Below are positions 1 to 11,638 of a DNA stretch of 36,301 bases, piece by piece (position 1 is the stretch's first letter; the number at the start of each line of letters is the position of its first letter). The notes under the pieces were generated by a model that saw only the letters and a program-made list of their open reading frames with translations, was not told the DNA's origin and searched no databases. The translations under genes were made by a program, and so were the position numbers. The stretch covers positions 1,920 through 38,220 of the forward strand of contig JAQVJI010000007.1 of NCBI GenBank assembly GCA_028695255.1, read 5' to 3'. The stretch is from Chromatiales bacterium (lineage in GTDB: Bacteria; Pseudomonadota; Gammaproteobacteria; Ectothiorhodospirales; Ectothiorhodospiraceae).

Positions 1-1136
1 ATGTAGCGATGCGACAGCGTGCTCGCCGCGACGATCGCCGGGTCGGTGATCTCGACCCCGTGGTGCACCTCGTACTTCTCCTTCAGGCCGCGCAGGATGG
101 CGATCGTGTCCTCGACGCTCGGCTCGTCCACCAGCACCTTCTGGAAGCGGCGTTCGAGCGCGGCGTCCTTCTCGATGTACTTGCGGTATTCGTCGAGCGT
201 CGTCGCGCCGATGCAGTGCAGTTCGCCGCGCGCGAGCGCGGGCTTGAGCATGTTGCCGGCGTCCATCGCGCCCTCGGCCTTGCCGGCGCCGACCATGGTA
301 TGCAGTTCGTCGATGAACAGGATGATCTGGCCTTCCTGCTTGGCGAGGTCGTTCAGCACCGCCTTCAGGCGTTCCTCGAACTCGCCGCGGAACTTGGCGC
401 CGGCGATCAGCGCGCCCATGTCGAGACTGAGCAGACGCTTGCCCTTGAGGCCTTCCGGCACTTCGCCGTTGATGATGCGCTGGGCGAGCCCTTCGACGAT
501 CGCGGTCTTGCCGACGCCCGGCTCGCCGATCAGCACCGGGTTGTTCTTGGTGCGCCGTTGCAGCACCTGTATGGCGCGACGGATCTCGTCGTCGCGGCCG
601 ATGACCGGATCGAGCTTGCCCTGTTCGGCGCGCTCGGTGAGGTCGATGGTGTATTTCTCCAGCGCCTGACGCTGTTCCTCGGCGTTCGGATCGTCCACCC
701 GCATGCCGCCGCGCAGGTCGTCGACGGCCTTTTCGAGCGCGCCCTTCGAGGCGCCGCTCTTGCGCAGCATCTCGCCCAGCTCGCCCTTGTCGTCGACCGC
801 CGCGAGCACGAACAGCTCGGAGGAAATGAACTGGTCCTTGCGCTTCTGCGCCAGCTTGTCGGTGACGTTGAGCAGGCGCCCGAGGTCGTTCGAAATGTGC
901 ACGTCGCCGCCCATGCCCTCGACCTGCGGCAGGCGGTCCAGCGCCTGTCCGAGCGTCGTGCGCAACTGGTTGACGTTGATGCCGGCGCGCGCGAGCAGCG
1001 GCCGCACCGTGCCGCCGTCCTGGTCGAGCAGGGCGGTCATCAGATGCGCCGGTTCGATGAACTGGTGATCGCGCCCGACGGCGAGCGACTGCGCATCGGC
1101 GAGCGCGATCTGGAACTTGCTGGTGAGTTTGTCCAT
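1..1136 (-). CDS. clpB: ATP-dependent chaperone ClpB, N-terminal part (3' end beyond the left edge)
   Basis: Reverse-strand translation [37 protein letters not shown]...[63 protein letters not shown]...; Clp N-domain and Walker A/B of NBD1. The frame is open to position 1. An in-frame ATG at 1142 is an alternative start. Confidence 0.96.
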   Translation of the reverse strand, partial: MDKLTSKFQIALADAQSLAVGRDHQFIEPAHLMTALLDQDGGTVRPLLARAGINVNQLRTTLGQALDRLPQVEGMGGDVHISNDLGRLLNVTDKLAQKRKDQFISSELFVLAAVDDKGELGEMLRKSGASKGALEKAVDDLRGGMRVDDPNAEEQRQALEKYTIDLTERAEQGKLDPVIGRDDEIRRAIQVLQRRTKNNPVLIGEPGVGKTAIVEGLAQRIINGEVPEGLKGKRLLSLDMGALIAGAKFRGEFEERLKAVLNDLAKQEGQIILFIDELHTMVGAGKAEGAMDAGNMLKPALARGELHCIGATTLDEYRKYIEKDAALERRFQKVLVDEPSVEDTIAILRGLKEKYEVHHGVEITDPAIVAASTLSHRY

Positions 1137-1233
1137 TCGCATGAGTGGGGAACCTTGTGCGGCTGTGGATCGGGAAATCCAGTAAACGGGTTAGCCCGAA
1201 GATGGGGGCCCGATGCCGGTTTTCAAGCGAGCA

Positions 1234-1746
1234 CTACGAGTTCTTCTCGTACACCTTGCGCCGGAACACGTCGGTGCGCCGGCTCACCACGCGATCGAGG
1301 AACAGCAGGCCGTCCAGGTGATCCATTTCGTGCTGTACGGCGCGGGCCTCGAAACCCTCCATATCGAACTCGACCGTCTCGCCCTGCGGGTTCTGCGCCT
1401 TGAGATGGATGCGCGTCGCGCGGATCACGTTGCCGGTGAAATCGGGCACCGAGAGACAGCCCTCGCGGCCGGGTTCGTGGCCCTCCCAATGCGTGATCTC
1501 GGGATTGATGAGGACCAGATAGCCGTGATTGGGCACCGGCCGCTTCATCTTCGACACGTCGACGATGACGATGCGTTGCGCGCGCCCGACCTGCGGCGCC
1601 GCGATGCCGACGGCGCCGGGGCCGGCCAGGCGCGTCTGTTCGAGATCGGCGATGAAGGCGGCGAGCTCGGCGTCGAAGCGTTCGACCGGTTCGCTGAAGC
1701 GTTTCAGCCGCTCGTCCGGATAGGTCAGGATCGGAAGTACCGCCAT
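1234..1746 (-). CDS. def: Peptide deformylase
   Basis: PDF motifs: GAVGIAAPQVG, EGCLS, QHEMDHLDG. Confidence 0.95.
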   Translation of the reverse strand: MAVLPILTYPDERLKRFSEPVERFDAELAAFIADLEQTRLAGPGAVGIAAPQVGRAQRIVIVDVSKMKRPVPNHGYLVLINPEITHWEGHEPGREGCLSVPDFTGNVIRATRIHLKAQNPQGETVEFDMEGFEARAVQHEMDHLDGLLFLDRVVSRRTDVFRRKVYEKNS

Positions 1747-1748
1747 GC

Positions 1749-2270
1749 TCAGCCCACCATGGTGTCGATGGGCGTGACGCTGACCTCGATGCCGCCCTCG
1801 CGCACCGGCTCCAGCGCCTGCTCCAGCGCTTCGATGCCCTGCGCGGCCTGGCCTTCGATGGACATGATGTAGATCGGCTTGTCGCTGCTGCCGCCGACCG
1901 CGGAATCGAGGTCGAGGATGTTGAGACCGGCCGCGGCCAGCACGCCGGTCACCTGCGCGACGATGCCGGCGCGGTCGGCGCCGTAGACGGTGATCTGCAC
2001 GTCGGGTTCGGCGTGCTGATGCAGGCGGCCCTCGATGCTGTCGACGTGCACCAGCAGATGACGCGCATCGGCCGCCGGCCGCACCAGTTCGTCGAGTTCG
2101 ATGCGCGACAGACGCGTCTGCACCATGAGCATGATCGTGAAGTTGCCGCCGAGGCGGATCATCGAGGCCTCGCCCAGATTGCAGCCGCCCTCGAACAGGG
2201 CATGAGTGACGTCGGCGACGATGCCGGGGCTGTCCTCGCCGACCAGGGTCAGCATGTACCAGTGATTCAT
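1749..2270 (-). CDS. ACT-domain protein, GcvR-like (glycine cleavage system regulator family)
   Basis: Tandem ACT-like segments: MNHWYMLTLVGEDSPGIVADVTHALFEGGCNLGEASM and VQITVYGADRAGIVAQVTGVLAAAGLNILDLDS. Confidence 0.85.
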   Translation of the reverse strand: MNHWYMLTLVGEDSPGIVADVTHALFEGGCNLGEASMIRLGGNFTIMLMVQTRLSRIELDELVRPAADARHLLVHVDSIEGRLHQHAEPDVQITVYGADRAGIVAQVTGVLAAAGLNILDLDSAVGGSSDKPIYIMSIEGQAAQGIEALEQALEPVREGGIEVSVTPIDTMVG

Positions 2271-2321
2271 GTGTGATGCCTCTCGTAAGTGTCGATGCCG
2301 GTGAGTCCGGCTTACCCTACC

Positions 2322-3095
2322 TCAAGCACGATCGGTCAGCCATATGAGGCTCGCCATGCGGCCGGTGACGCGCTCGCGGCGGTAGGAGAAGAAGCGCGCC
2401 GCGTCGTCATGGGTGCACAGGCCGCCGCCATATATCGCCGTGACGCCGCAGGCGGTCAGGCGCCGCCGCGCGAGGGCGTAGATGTCGGCCAGCCAATGTC
2501 CGTTCGGCGAGGACCGGAAGGCCTCTCCGGCGCCGGCATCGCGGGCGCGGAACGCCTCCCGCACCTCGTCACCGACCTCGAAGGCGGCGCGGCCGATGGC
2601 CGGCCCGAGCCAGGCCAACAGTCGCCGCGGCGCGCAATCGAGCGCGGCGACGGTCGCCTCCAGTACGCCGTCGCACAGCCCGCGCCAGCCGGCATGGGCG
2701 ACGCCGACACGCGTGCCCTCCAGGTCGCAGAACAGCACCGGCAGGCAGTCGGCAGTCATCACGGTGCAGACGACGCCGGGTTCGAAGGCGACCGCGGCAT
2801 CGGCCTGCGCGCCCGGCGCCGCGGTCGCGGCATCGACCACCCGCACGCCGTGGACCTGCGACAGCCACAGCGGCTCGGCCGGCAATGCGAGCGTCTCGCG
2901 CAGGATGCGGCGGTTCTGCCTGACCATGGCGGGATCGTCGTCGACGTGATCGCCGAGATTGAGCGACGCGTACGGCCCGCCGCTCACGCCGCCCGCGCGC
3001 GTGGTGGACACGGCCCGCACGCCGGGCGGTGCCGGCCAGTCGGGGCGCAGCCAGCCGGCGGCGGGGCCGTGTCTGAAATCACCGCTCACGCGCAT
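2322..3095 (-). CDS. pgeF: YfiH/PgeF family multicopper polyphenol oxidase-like protein
   Basis: Motifs TADCLPVLFCD, VGVAHAGWRGLCDGV, WLGPAIGRAAFEVGDEV; adjacent to rluD as expected. Confidence 0.93.
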   Translation of the reverse strand: MRVSGDFRHGPAAGWLRPDWPAPPGVRAVSTTRAGGVSGGPYASLNLGDHVDDDPAMVRQNRRILRETLALPAEPLWLSQVHGVRVVDAATAAPGAQADAAVAFEPGVVCTVMTADCLPVLFCDLEGTRVGVAHAGWRGLCDGVLEATVAALDCAPRRLLAWLGPAIGRAAFEVGDEVREAFRARDAGAGEAFRSSPNGHWLADIYALARRRLTACGVTAIYGGGLCTHDDAARFFSYRRERVTGRMASLIWLTDRA

Positions 3096-4032
3096 CCACC
3101 GCCATCGCCGTGATCAGCGCCGCCATGTCCTCCGGCAACGGCGCCTCGAACCAGACTTCCTCACCGCTGCCGGGATGGATCAGTCCGAGCCGCGCGGCGT
3201 GCAGGGCCTGACGGCGGAATCCGCGCAGGGCCTCGACCAGGGCGGTACCCGCGCCGGCCGGAATGCGCAACCGGCCGTAGACCGGATCACCGACCACCGG
3301 ATGGCGGATGTGCGCCATGTGGACGCGGATCTGATGCGTGCGGCCGGTTTCGAGTTGCACGCGCAACAGCGTGTGGGCACGGTAGCGCGCCTCCACGCGG
3401 TAATGCGTGACGGCCGGCTTGCCCTCGTCGACCACCGCCATGCGCTTGCGGTCTTGGTGGTGGCGCCCGATGTCGCCCTCGATGGTGCCGCCGGCCACCA
3501 GCACGCCCTGCACCAGCGTCAGGTATTCGCGATGCACCGTGCGCGCCTGGAGTTGGCGCACGAGATCGGTATGCGCCTCCAGCGTGCGCGCCACCACCAG
3601 CAGGCCGGAGGTGTCCTTGTCGAGACGATGCACGATGCCGGCGCGCGGCAGCCGCGCCAGTTCCGGTGCATGGTGCAGCAGCGCGTTCACGAGCGTGCCC
3701 TCGCGATTGCCGACAGCGGGGTGGACCACGAGGCCGGGCGGCTTGTCGATCACGATGATCTGCCCGTCCTCGTGCACGATGGCGAGCGGGATGTCCTGCG
3801 GCCGGTCGTCCTGCGTGACCTCGACGACCGCATCGATCACCGCCGTCTCGCCGCCCAGTACGCGATCCTTGGCTCGCGGCCGGAGACCGCCCACGCGCAC
3901 CTGTCCGGCCTGAATCCACTGCTGGATGCGACTGCGCGAATGTTCCGGAAACAGCAGCGCCAGCGCCTGATCGACGCGCTGGCCGGCGGCCTCGGCCGGG
4001 ATGGTTCCTTCGAGTTGCAGATGTTGGGTCAT
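3079..4032 (-). CDS. rluD: 23S rRNA pseudouridine synthase RluD (RluA family)
   Basis: S4-like N-terminus, GIVHRLDKDTSGLLVVART and ETGRTHQIRVHMAHIRHPVVGDPVYG; start MTQHLQLEGTIPAEAAGQRVDQAL. The longer ORF upstream overlaps bamD. Confidence 0.94.
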   Translation of the reverse strand: MTQHLQLEGTIPAEAAGQRVDQALALLFPEHSRSRIQQWIQAGQVRVGGLRPRAKDRVLGGETAVIDAVVEVTQDDRPQDIPLAIVHEDGQIIVIDKPPGLVVHPAVGNREGTLVNALLHHAPELARLPRAGIVHRLDKDTSGLLVVARTLEAHTDLVRQLQARTVHREYLTLVQGVLVAGGTIEGDIGRHHQDRKRMAVVDEGKPAVTHYRVEARYRAHTLLRVQLETGRTHQIRVHMAHIRHPVVGDPVYGRLRIPAGAGTALVEALRGFRRQALHAARLGLIHPGSGEEVWFEAPLPEDMAALITAMAVDARER

Positions 4033-4102
4033 ATGCGGCGGAACGGGACAGGGCTGCGTTATACTGCCCGCCATTATCCATGTCCCAACCGAACAACACA
4101 CC

Positions 4103-4873
4103 ATGCGCCACCTGATCGCGTCCGTCGCCCTGCTCTCCCTCCTGTTCACCGGCGGTTGCTCCCTGTTTCCCTGGGGCGCCGACGATCCGACCCTCGATTG
4201 GTCGGCGAGCAAGCTGTACGCCGAGGCCAAGGGCGCGCTGAACGGCGGCAACTACGAGCAGGCGATCCAGTATTACGAGAGTCTGGAAGCGCGTTACCCC
4301 TTCGGCCGTTACGCGCAACAGGCGCAGATCGAGATCGCCTACGCCTACTACCGCTCGGGCGAGATGGACTCGGCCCTGGCCGCCGCCGACCGCTTCGTAC
4401 AGCTGCATCCGCAGCACCCGCACGTCGACTACGCGTACTACCTCAAGGGTCTGGCCAACTTCCACCGCGGCGAATCCTTCCTCGACCGCATCATGCCGCG
4501 CGACCCGAGCAAGGTCGATCCGAAACCGCTGCGCCAGTCGTTCCAGGACTTCGCGCAGCTGGTGCGCCGTTTTCCGGACAGCCGCTATGCCGAGGACGCC
4601 ACCGCGCGCATGCTGCATCTGCGCAACCAGCTCGCCGACTACGAACTCTACGTCGCCGACTTCTACATGGCGCGCAGCGCCTGGCTCGCGGCCGCCCAGC
4701 GCGCCCGCTACGTGGTCGATCATTATCAGGGCGCCGAATCGATGCCGAAGGCGCTCGAAATCCTGTATCGCGCCTACCGCAGACTCGGCATGAACGATCA
4801 GGCGCAGGACACCCTGCGCGTGATCGAGACCAATTTCCCGGAGCTGGCCACCCGGCTCGGGGCCATCGATTAA
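4103..4873 (+). CDS. bamD: Outer membrane protein assembly factor BamD (lipoprotein)
   Basis: Lipobox LLFTGGCSLF, TPR-like repeats (YAEAKGALNGGNYEQAIQYYESLEARYPFGRYAQQAQIEIAYAYY); divergent from rluD as in other gammaproteobacteria. Confidence 0.94.
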   Translation: MRHLIASVALLSLLFTGGCSLFPWGADDPTLDWSASKLYAEAKGALNGGNYEQAIQYYESLEARYPFGRYAQQAQIEIAYAYYRSGEMDSALAAADRFVQLHPQHPHVDYAYYLKGLANFHRGESFLDRIMPRDPSKVDPKPLRQSFQDFAQLVRRFPDSRYAEDATARMLHLRNQLADYELYVADFYMARSAWLAAAQRARYVVDHYQGAESMPKALEILYRAYRRLGMNDQAQDTLRVIETNFPELATRLGAID

Positions 4874-4875
4874 CG

Positions 4876-4951
4876 TGAAAGTCGCGCAGCGACGCCTCAC
4901 AGGACACCCTCTCCCACTGGGAGAGGGTCGGGGTGAGGGGCGCGACTTTCA
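4876..4951. repeat. Nested inverted repeat containing ACCCTCTCCC-act-GGGAGAGGGT plus CGGGGTGAGGGG
   Basis: Outer 12-bp arms TGAAAGTCGCGC (4876-4887)/GCGCGACTTTCA (4940-4951), inner CCTCAC/GTGAGG, and a 10-bp hairpin at 4906-4928. Confidence 0.85.
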
Positions 4952-5000
4952 TCCTGTTGGGTGGCAATATCGCCATGTCCGTTAGGAAGGGGAACGCACC

Positions 5001-5522
5001 ATGTGGGATTTCTTCGAGACGATCCGGCACCGGCACTCGATCCGCCAGTACCAGACCGACATGCCGGTGGAAGAGGAAAAGCTGCACGCGATTCTGGAAA
5101 CCGCCTGTTCGGCGCCCTCCGCCGGCGATCTCCAGGCCTACCGCATCACGGTGGTGCGCGACGCCGGCCTGCGTCAGGCCCTGAGCCAGGCCGCCTCGCA
5201 ACAGACCTTCATCGCCGACGCACCGGTGTGCCTGGTGTTCAGCGCCGAGGGCGATCGTTCGGCCGGGAAATACGGTGAGCGCGGGCGCGAGCTGTATGCG
5301 GTGCAGGACGCCACCATCGCCGCCGCCTATGCGCAGCTCGCCGTGGTGGCCGCCGGCATGGGATCGACCTGGGTGGGATTCTTCGACGAGGCGGAAGTGA
5401 GCCGGATTGCGCAGCTCGATTCGGGTCTGCGCCCGATCGCCCTGCTCTGCATCGGCTATCCGGCCGAGCTGCCGGATGCCACGCCGCGGCGGCGACTGGA
5501 CGAGATCGTCACGCGATTGTGA
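5001..5522 (+). CDS. Nitroreductase family protein
   Basis: N-terminus MWDFFETIRHRHSIRQYQ, then SAPSAGDLQAYRI and AYAQLAVVAAGMGSTWVGFFDE typical of NfsB/NfnB-like FMN proteins. Confidence 0.9.
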   Translation: MWDFFETIRHRHSIRQYQTDMPVEEEKLHAILETACSAPSAGDLQAYRITVVRDAGLRQALSQAASQQTFIADAPVCLVFSAEGDRSAGKYGERGRELYAVQDATIAAAYAQLAVVAAGMGSTWVGFFDEAEVSRIAQLDSGLRPIALLCIGYPAELPDATPRRRLDEIVTRL

Positions 5523-5550
5523 CCCTGCGGCTTTCCTCCGCACCGCATGC

Positions 5551-5597
5551 CCTTCTCCCTCTGGGAGAAGGTGGCCCGAAGGGCCGGATGAGGGAGA
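5551..5597. repeat. Dispersed palindromic repeat CCTTCTCCCTCTGGGAGAAGG-TGGCCCGAAGGGCCGGATGAGGG
   Basis: Two adjacent hairpins (CCTTCTCCC/GGGAGAAGG and GGCCC/GGGCC) followed by ATGAGGG; related to the 4.9-kb and leuS-internal copies. Confidence 0.8.
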
Positions 5598-5678
5598 GCC
5601 CCGGTTGGCACGCTGCGTCAGGCAGCGCTCCCGCGCAGCCTGACCTACGGACCCATATGGAAGACCGTCCGGCGTTCG

Positions 5679-7719
<2,041 letters not shown>

Positions 7720-7849
7720 CGGGGGATGGACGCTGTATGGCGAAACGGGGCGGGAAAGAAGTGCCGCCAGTATAGCCGAGCCATGAAAAAATCGGCGCCG
7801 GGAGCGACCCACGGCGCCGATCAGGCACGACTTCCAGGGGAAGGATCGG

Positions 7850-8737
7850 TCAGGCGATCATGCTCTGCGCGTCCCAGTGGGGGATGTTGCCGGGCGCCTG
7901 CCCGCCCGCGTAGAGCTGACCGCCCAGACTGTAGGCGCCGGTCTGCCACATCTGGGCGTTGTCGACCCCGGCGAATACCGGCTGAAGTCCGACGTCACGG
8001 TTGATGAATCCGGCCAGGCGGTCGCTGATCTTGCCGTCGCCGTTGTAATAGTTGTTGATGAGTTGATCACCGCGGCTCATGAGTTCGACCTGACGGTTGT
8101 GTGCCGACTTCTCGCGCGCCTCGTCGAGCGTGTCGCGCAACCATACCTTGGTATTCGGATTCAGCGGATCGACCCAGTTGCTGCCATCCCACAGGGCTCC
8201 GTCGGAGCGGAAGGTGCCGGTGGGTGCATCGGTCGGATTGCGCAGAGCCAGCAGATGACTGCTGTTGCGCGGATCCGGTTCGACGCTCGCCAGATAGGAT
8301 TCCACGAATTCCATCGCGCCCTCGGGCAGATCGGCCGGCGGTTCCTGCGAATAAGTGAAGTCGTAGATCGGCACCGGGTAACCGCCCATGTCGAGCGGCT
8401 GTGTGGAGTAACGGAAACCGATGATCTGGTGGGTAGCGGCAGCCGCGGCATCGGCCTGTTCATCCGCCGGTTCATCGGCAATCGCCGACACCGGATCGTC
8501 GATGGTGAAACGGAGCGTATCGGACGGATCGGCGAGGGCGGCTGCGTTCTGTTGCGCGGCCGTGGCAGCGCCGCTCAGGGACGCATCCTGCGCCGCGGCG
8601 TGGCGCATGCGTATCTCCTGGAACAGCGAACGAAACGACTCCATCGTCTCCTCGGACTTGGCGCGCGCCTGCGACCAGCCCGGCGGCAGTTCGTCGGTCA
8701 GCGGATGCATGCGCATTTTCAGTTGCAGTTCGTACAT
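7850..8737 (-). CDS. Hypothetical protein (alanine/aspartate-rich N-terminal half, no cysteine)
   Basis: Continuous ORF with SD AGGAG 6 nt before the ATG at 8737 (MYELQLKMRMHPL...). No family recognised. Confidence 0.75.
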   Translation of the reverse strand: MYELQLKMRMHPLTDELPPGWSQARAKSEETMESFRSLFQEIRMRHAAAQDASLSGAATAAQQNAAALADPSDTLRFTIDDPVSAIADEPADEQADAAAAATHQIIGFRYSTQPLDMGGYPVPIYDFTYSQEPPADLPEGAMEFVESYLASVEPDPRNSSHLLALRNPTDAPTGTFRSDGALWDGSNWVDPLNPNTKVWLRDTLDEAREKSAHNRQVELMSRGDQLINNYYNGDGKISDRLAGFINRDVGLQPVFAGVDNAQMWQTGAYSLGGQLYAGGQAPGNIPHWDAQSMIA

Positions 8738-8946
8738 GGCCATCTCCTGTGCAGCGGACGACAAGTGTCTGTCCCGGAGATTGCAGGGATCGGGCCATGC
8801 CCCTGCCCATGGCCATGACAAGAACGTAAAGAGATGAAAATCAATGAAAAATCAGGGCACCACGAACCGCGCCGAAGAGCCGACGGAGAAAACGAGGGGG
8901 GAAATCCGGACGGCCGCCGTCTGCCGCGGCGGCAAGAACTGACCGC

Positions 8947-9815
<869 letters not shown>

Positions 9816-9819
<4 letters not shown>

Positions 9820-10985
9820 GCGCCACCCCGCGCGGCTGCGACGGCCTTCTGCGCGCCGTCGGTGAGGCTCTTGGCGGCGATGATGTTGAGGCCGCTGCCG
9901 GCCAGCATCTCGCGGCCCCGTTCGACGTTGGTGCCCTCCAGCCGCACCACCACCGGCACGCCGACGTGCACCTCGCGCACCGCGCGGATGATGCCGTCGG
10001 CGATCAGGTCGCAGCGCACGATGCCGCCGAAGATGTTGACGAACACGGCCTTCACCGCCGTGTCGGAGAGGATCAGCTTGAACGCCTCGGCCACGCGCTC
10101 GGCGGTCGCGCCGCCGCCGACGTCGAGGAAATTGGCCGGCTCGCCGCCGTGCAGCTTGACGAGATCCATGGTCGCCATCGCGAGACCGGCGCCGTTGACC
10201 ATGCAGCCGATGTCGCCGTCGAGGCGTACGTAGTTGAGTTCGTGTTCGCGCGCGATTGCCTCGCGCGCGTCTTCCTGACCCGGATCGCGCAACGCCGCCA
10301 GATCGGGATGCCGATACAGCGCGTTGTCGTCGAGATTGATCTTGGCATCGAGCGCGAGCAGGCCGCCATCACCGGCGACTACCAGCGGATTGATCTCGAC
10401 CAGACTCGCGTCGCTGGCGACGAAGAGTTCATACAGACCCTTGAGCATCGCACAGAAGGCGTTCACCTGCTTCGCGTCGAGCCCGAGCGCGAAACCGAGC
10501 CGGCGTCCCTGATAGGGAAAGAAACCGGCGGCCGGATCGATGGCGGTGGTGAAGATGCGTTCCGGCGTGCTGGCCGCCACTTCCTCGATGTCCATGCCGC
10601 CGGCGGCCGAGGCCATCACCACCACGCGGCGACGCGCGCGATCGACCAGCAGGCCCAGATACAGTTCGCGCTGGATGTCGGTCAGCGTCTCCACCAGCAC
10701 GCGGTCGATCGGCAGACCTTCGGCGCCGGTCTGGTGCGTGACGAGGCGCGTGCCGAGGAGACTCGCGGCGGCCTCCTGAAGCGCGACCGGACCTTCGACG
10801 CGACGCACGCCGCCGGCCTTGCCGCGACCGCCCGCGTGCACCTGTGCCTTGATCACCCAGGCATCGCCGCCCAATGTTTCGACGGCGCCGATCGCCTCGC
10901 GCGCATCGCGCAGTACAACGCCGCGCGGCACCGCGATACCATGGCGCGCGAGCAATTCCTTGGCCTGATGTTCGTGCAGGTTCAT
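9816..10985 (-). CDS. sucC: Succinyl-CoA ligase (ADP-forming) subunit beta
   Basis: [88 protein letters not shown]; 4-bp overlap with sucD. Confidence 0.96.
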
Positions 10986-11155
10986 GGCGAGGGAAGATAC
11001 AGGACGCGAACCGGCCCGCACAAGAATAAATCCGGGCACGCCGCGTCGATCATTGTTCTAATAAGATATTGAACGACGCGCCATCGCAGCTTCGCGGCGC
11101 GATGCAGACCAGGACATTCAAGCAACCTGACGAACCCCCAGCAGGAGACCCACCC

Positions 11156-11395
11156 ATGAGCGAACCCGTGATCGCAGCCAAATCTCCGTTCCCGGTCGAG
11201 GTCGAGGCCGGCAAGACCTACTGGTGGTGTGCCTGCGGACGCAGCAAGACGCAGCCGTTCTGCGACGGCAGCCACAAGGGTTCCGAGTTCTCGCCCATCG
11301 CCTACACGGCCGAGAGCGACGGCAAGGTGTTCTTCTGCGGCTGCAAGCACAGCAGGAACAAACCACTGTGCGACGGCACCCACAAGACGCTCTGA
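11156..11395 (+). CDS. CDGSH iron-sulfur domain-containing protein (two CDGSH motifs)
   Basis: CACGRSKTQPFCDGSH and CGCKHSRNKPLCDGTH in a 79-aa protein. Confidence 0.93.
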   Translation: MSEPVIAAKSPFPVEVEAGKTYWWCACGRSKTQPFCDGSHKGSEFSPIAYTAESDGKVFFCGCKHSRNKPLCDGTHKTL

Positions 11396-11404
11396 ATCCG
11401 ACCC

Positions 11405-11638
11405 ATGCGCACACTGCTGCTGATCGCCGCCATCGTATTGGCCTTCCTCATCGTACGGACGCTGCTGATCCGTGCCCGTCCGCGCAAGCCTTCACCCAGA
11501 CCCACGCAACGCATCCAGAGCGGCGACGTGGTGCGTTGCGACCATTGCGGCCTGCACGTGCCCGAGAGCGAGAGCGTCAGGAACGGCGACCGGCACTACT
11601 GTTGCGAAGACCATCGCCGGCGCGCACTGGATGACTGA
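11405..11638 (+). CDS. PP0621-family small protein (TM segment plus metal-binding-like Cys/His motif)
   Basis: MRTLLLIAAIVLAFLIVRTLLIR... CDHCGLHVPESESV...YCCEDHRR; directly upstream of pilS. Confidence 0.8.
   Translation: MRTLLLIAAIVLAFLIVRTLLIRARPRKPSPRPTQRIQSGDVVRCDHCGLHVPESESVRNGDRHYCCEDHRRRALDD

Noticed and set aside
9-1403. 464-aa plus-strand ORF opposite clpB
   Set aside because: Antisense shadow ORF in GC-rich DNA; the reverse strand encodes clear ClpB.
2959-4878. 639-aa plus-strand ORF spanning rluD antisense and bamD out-of-frame
   Set aside because: Conflicts with two well-supported genes; arginine-rich shadow translation.
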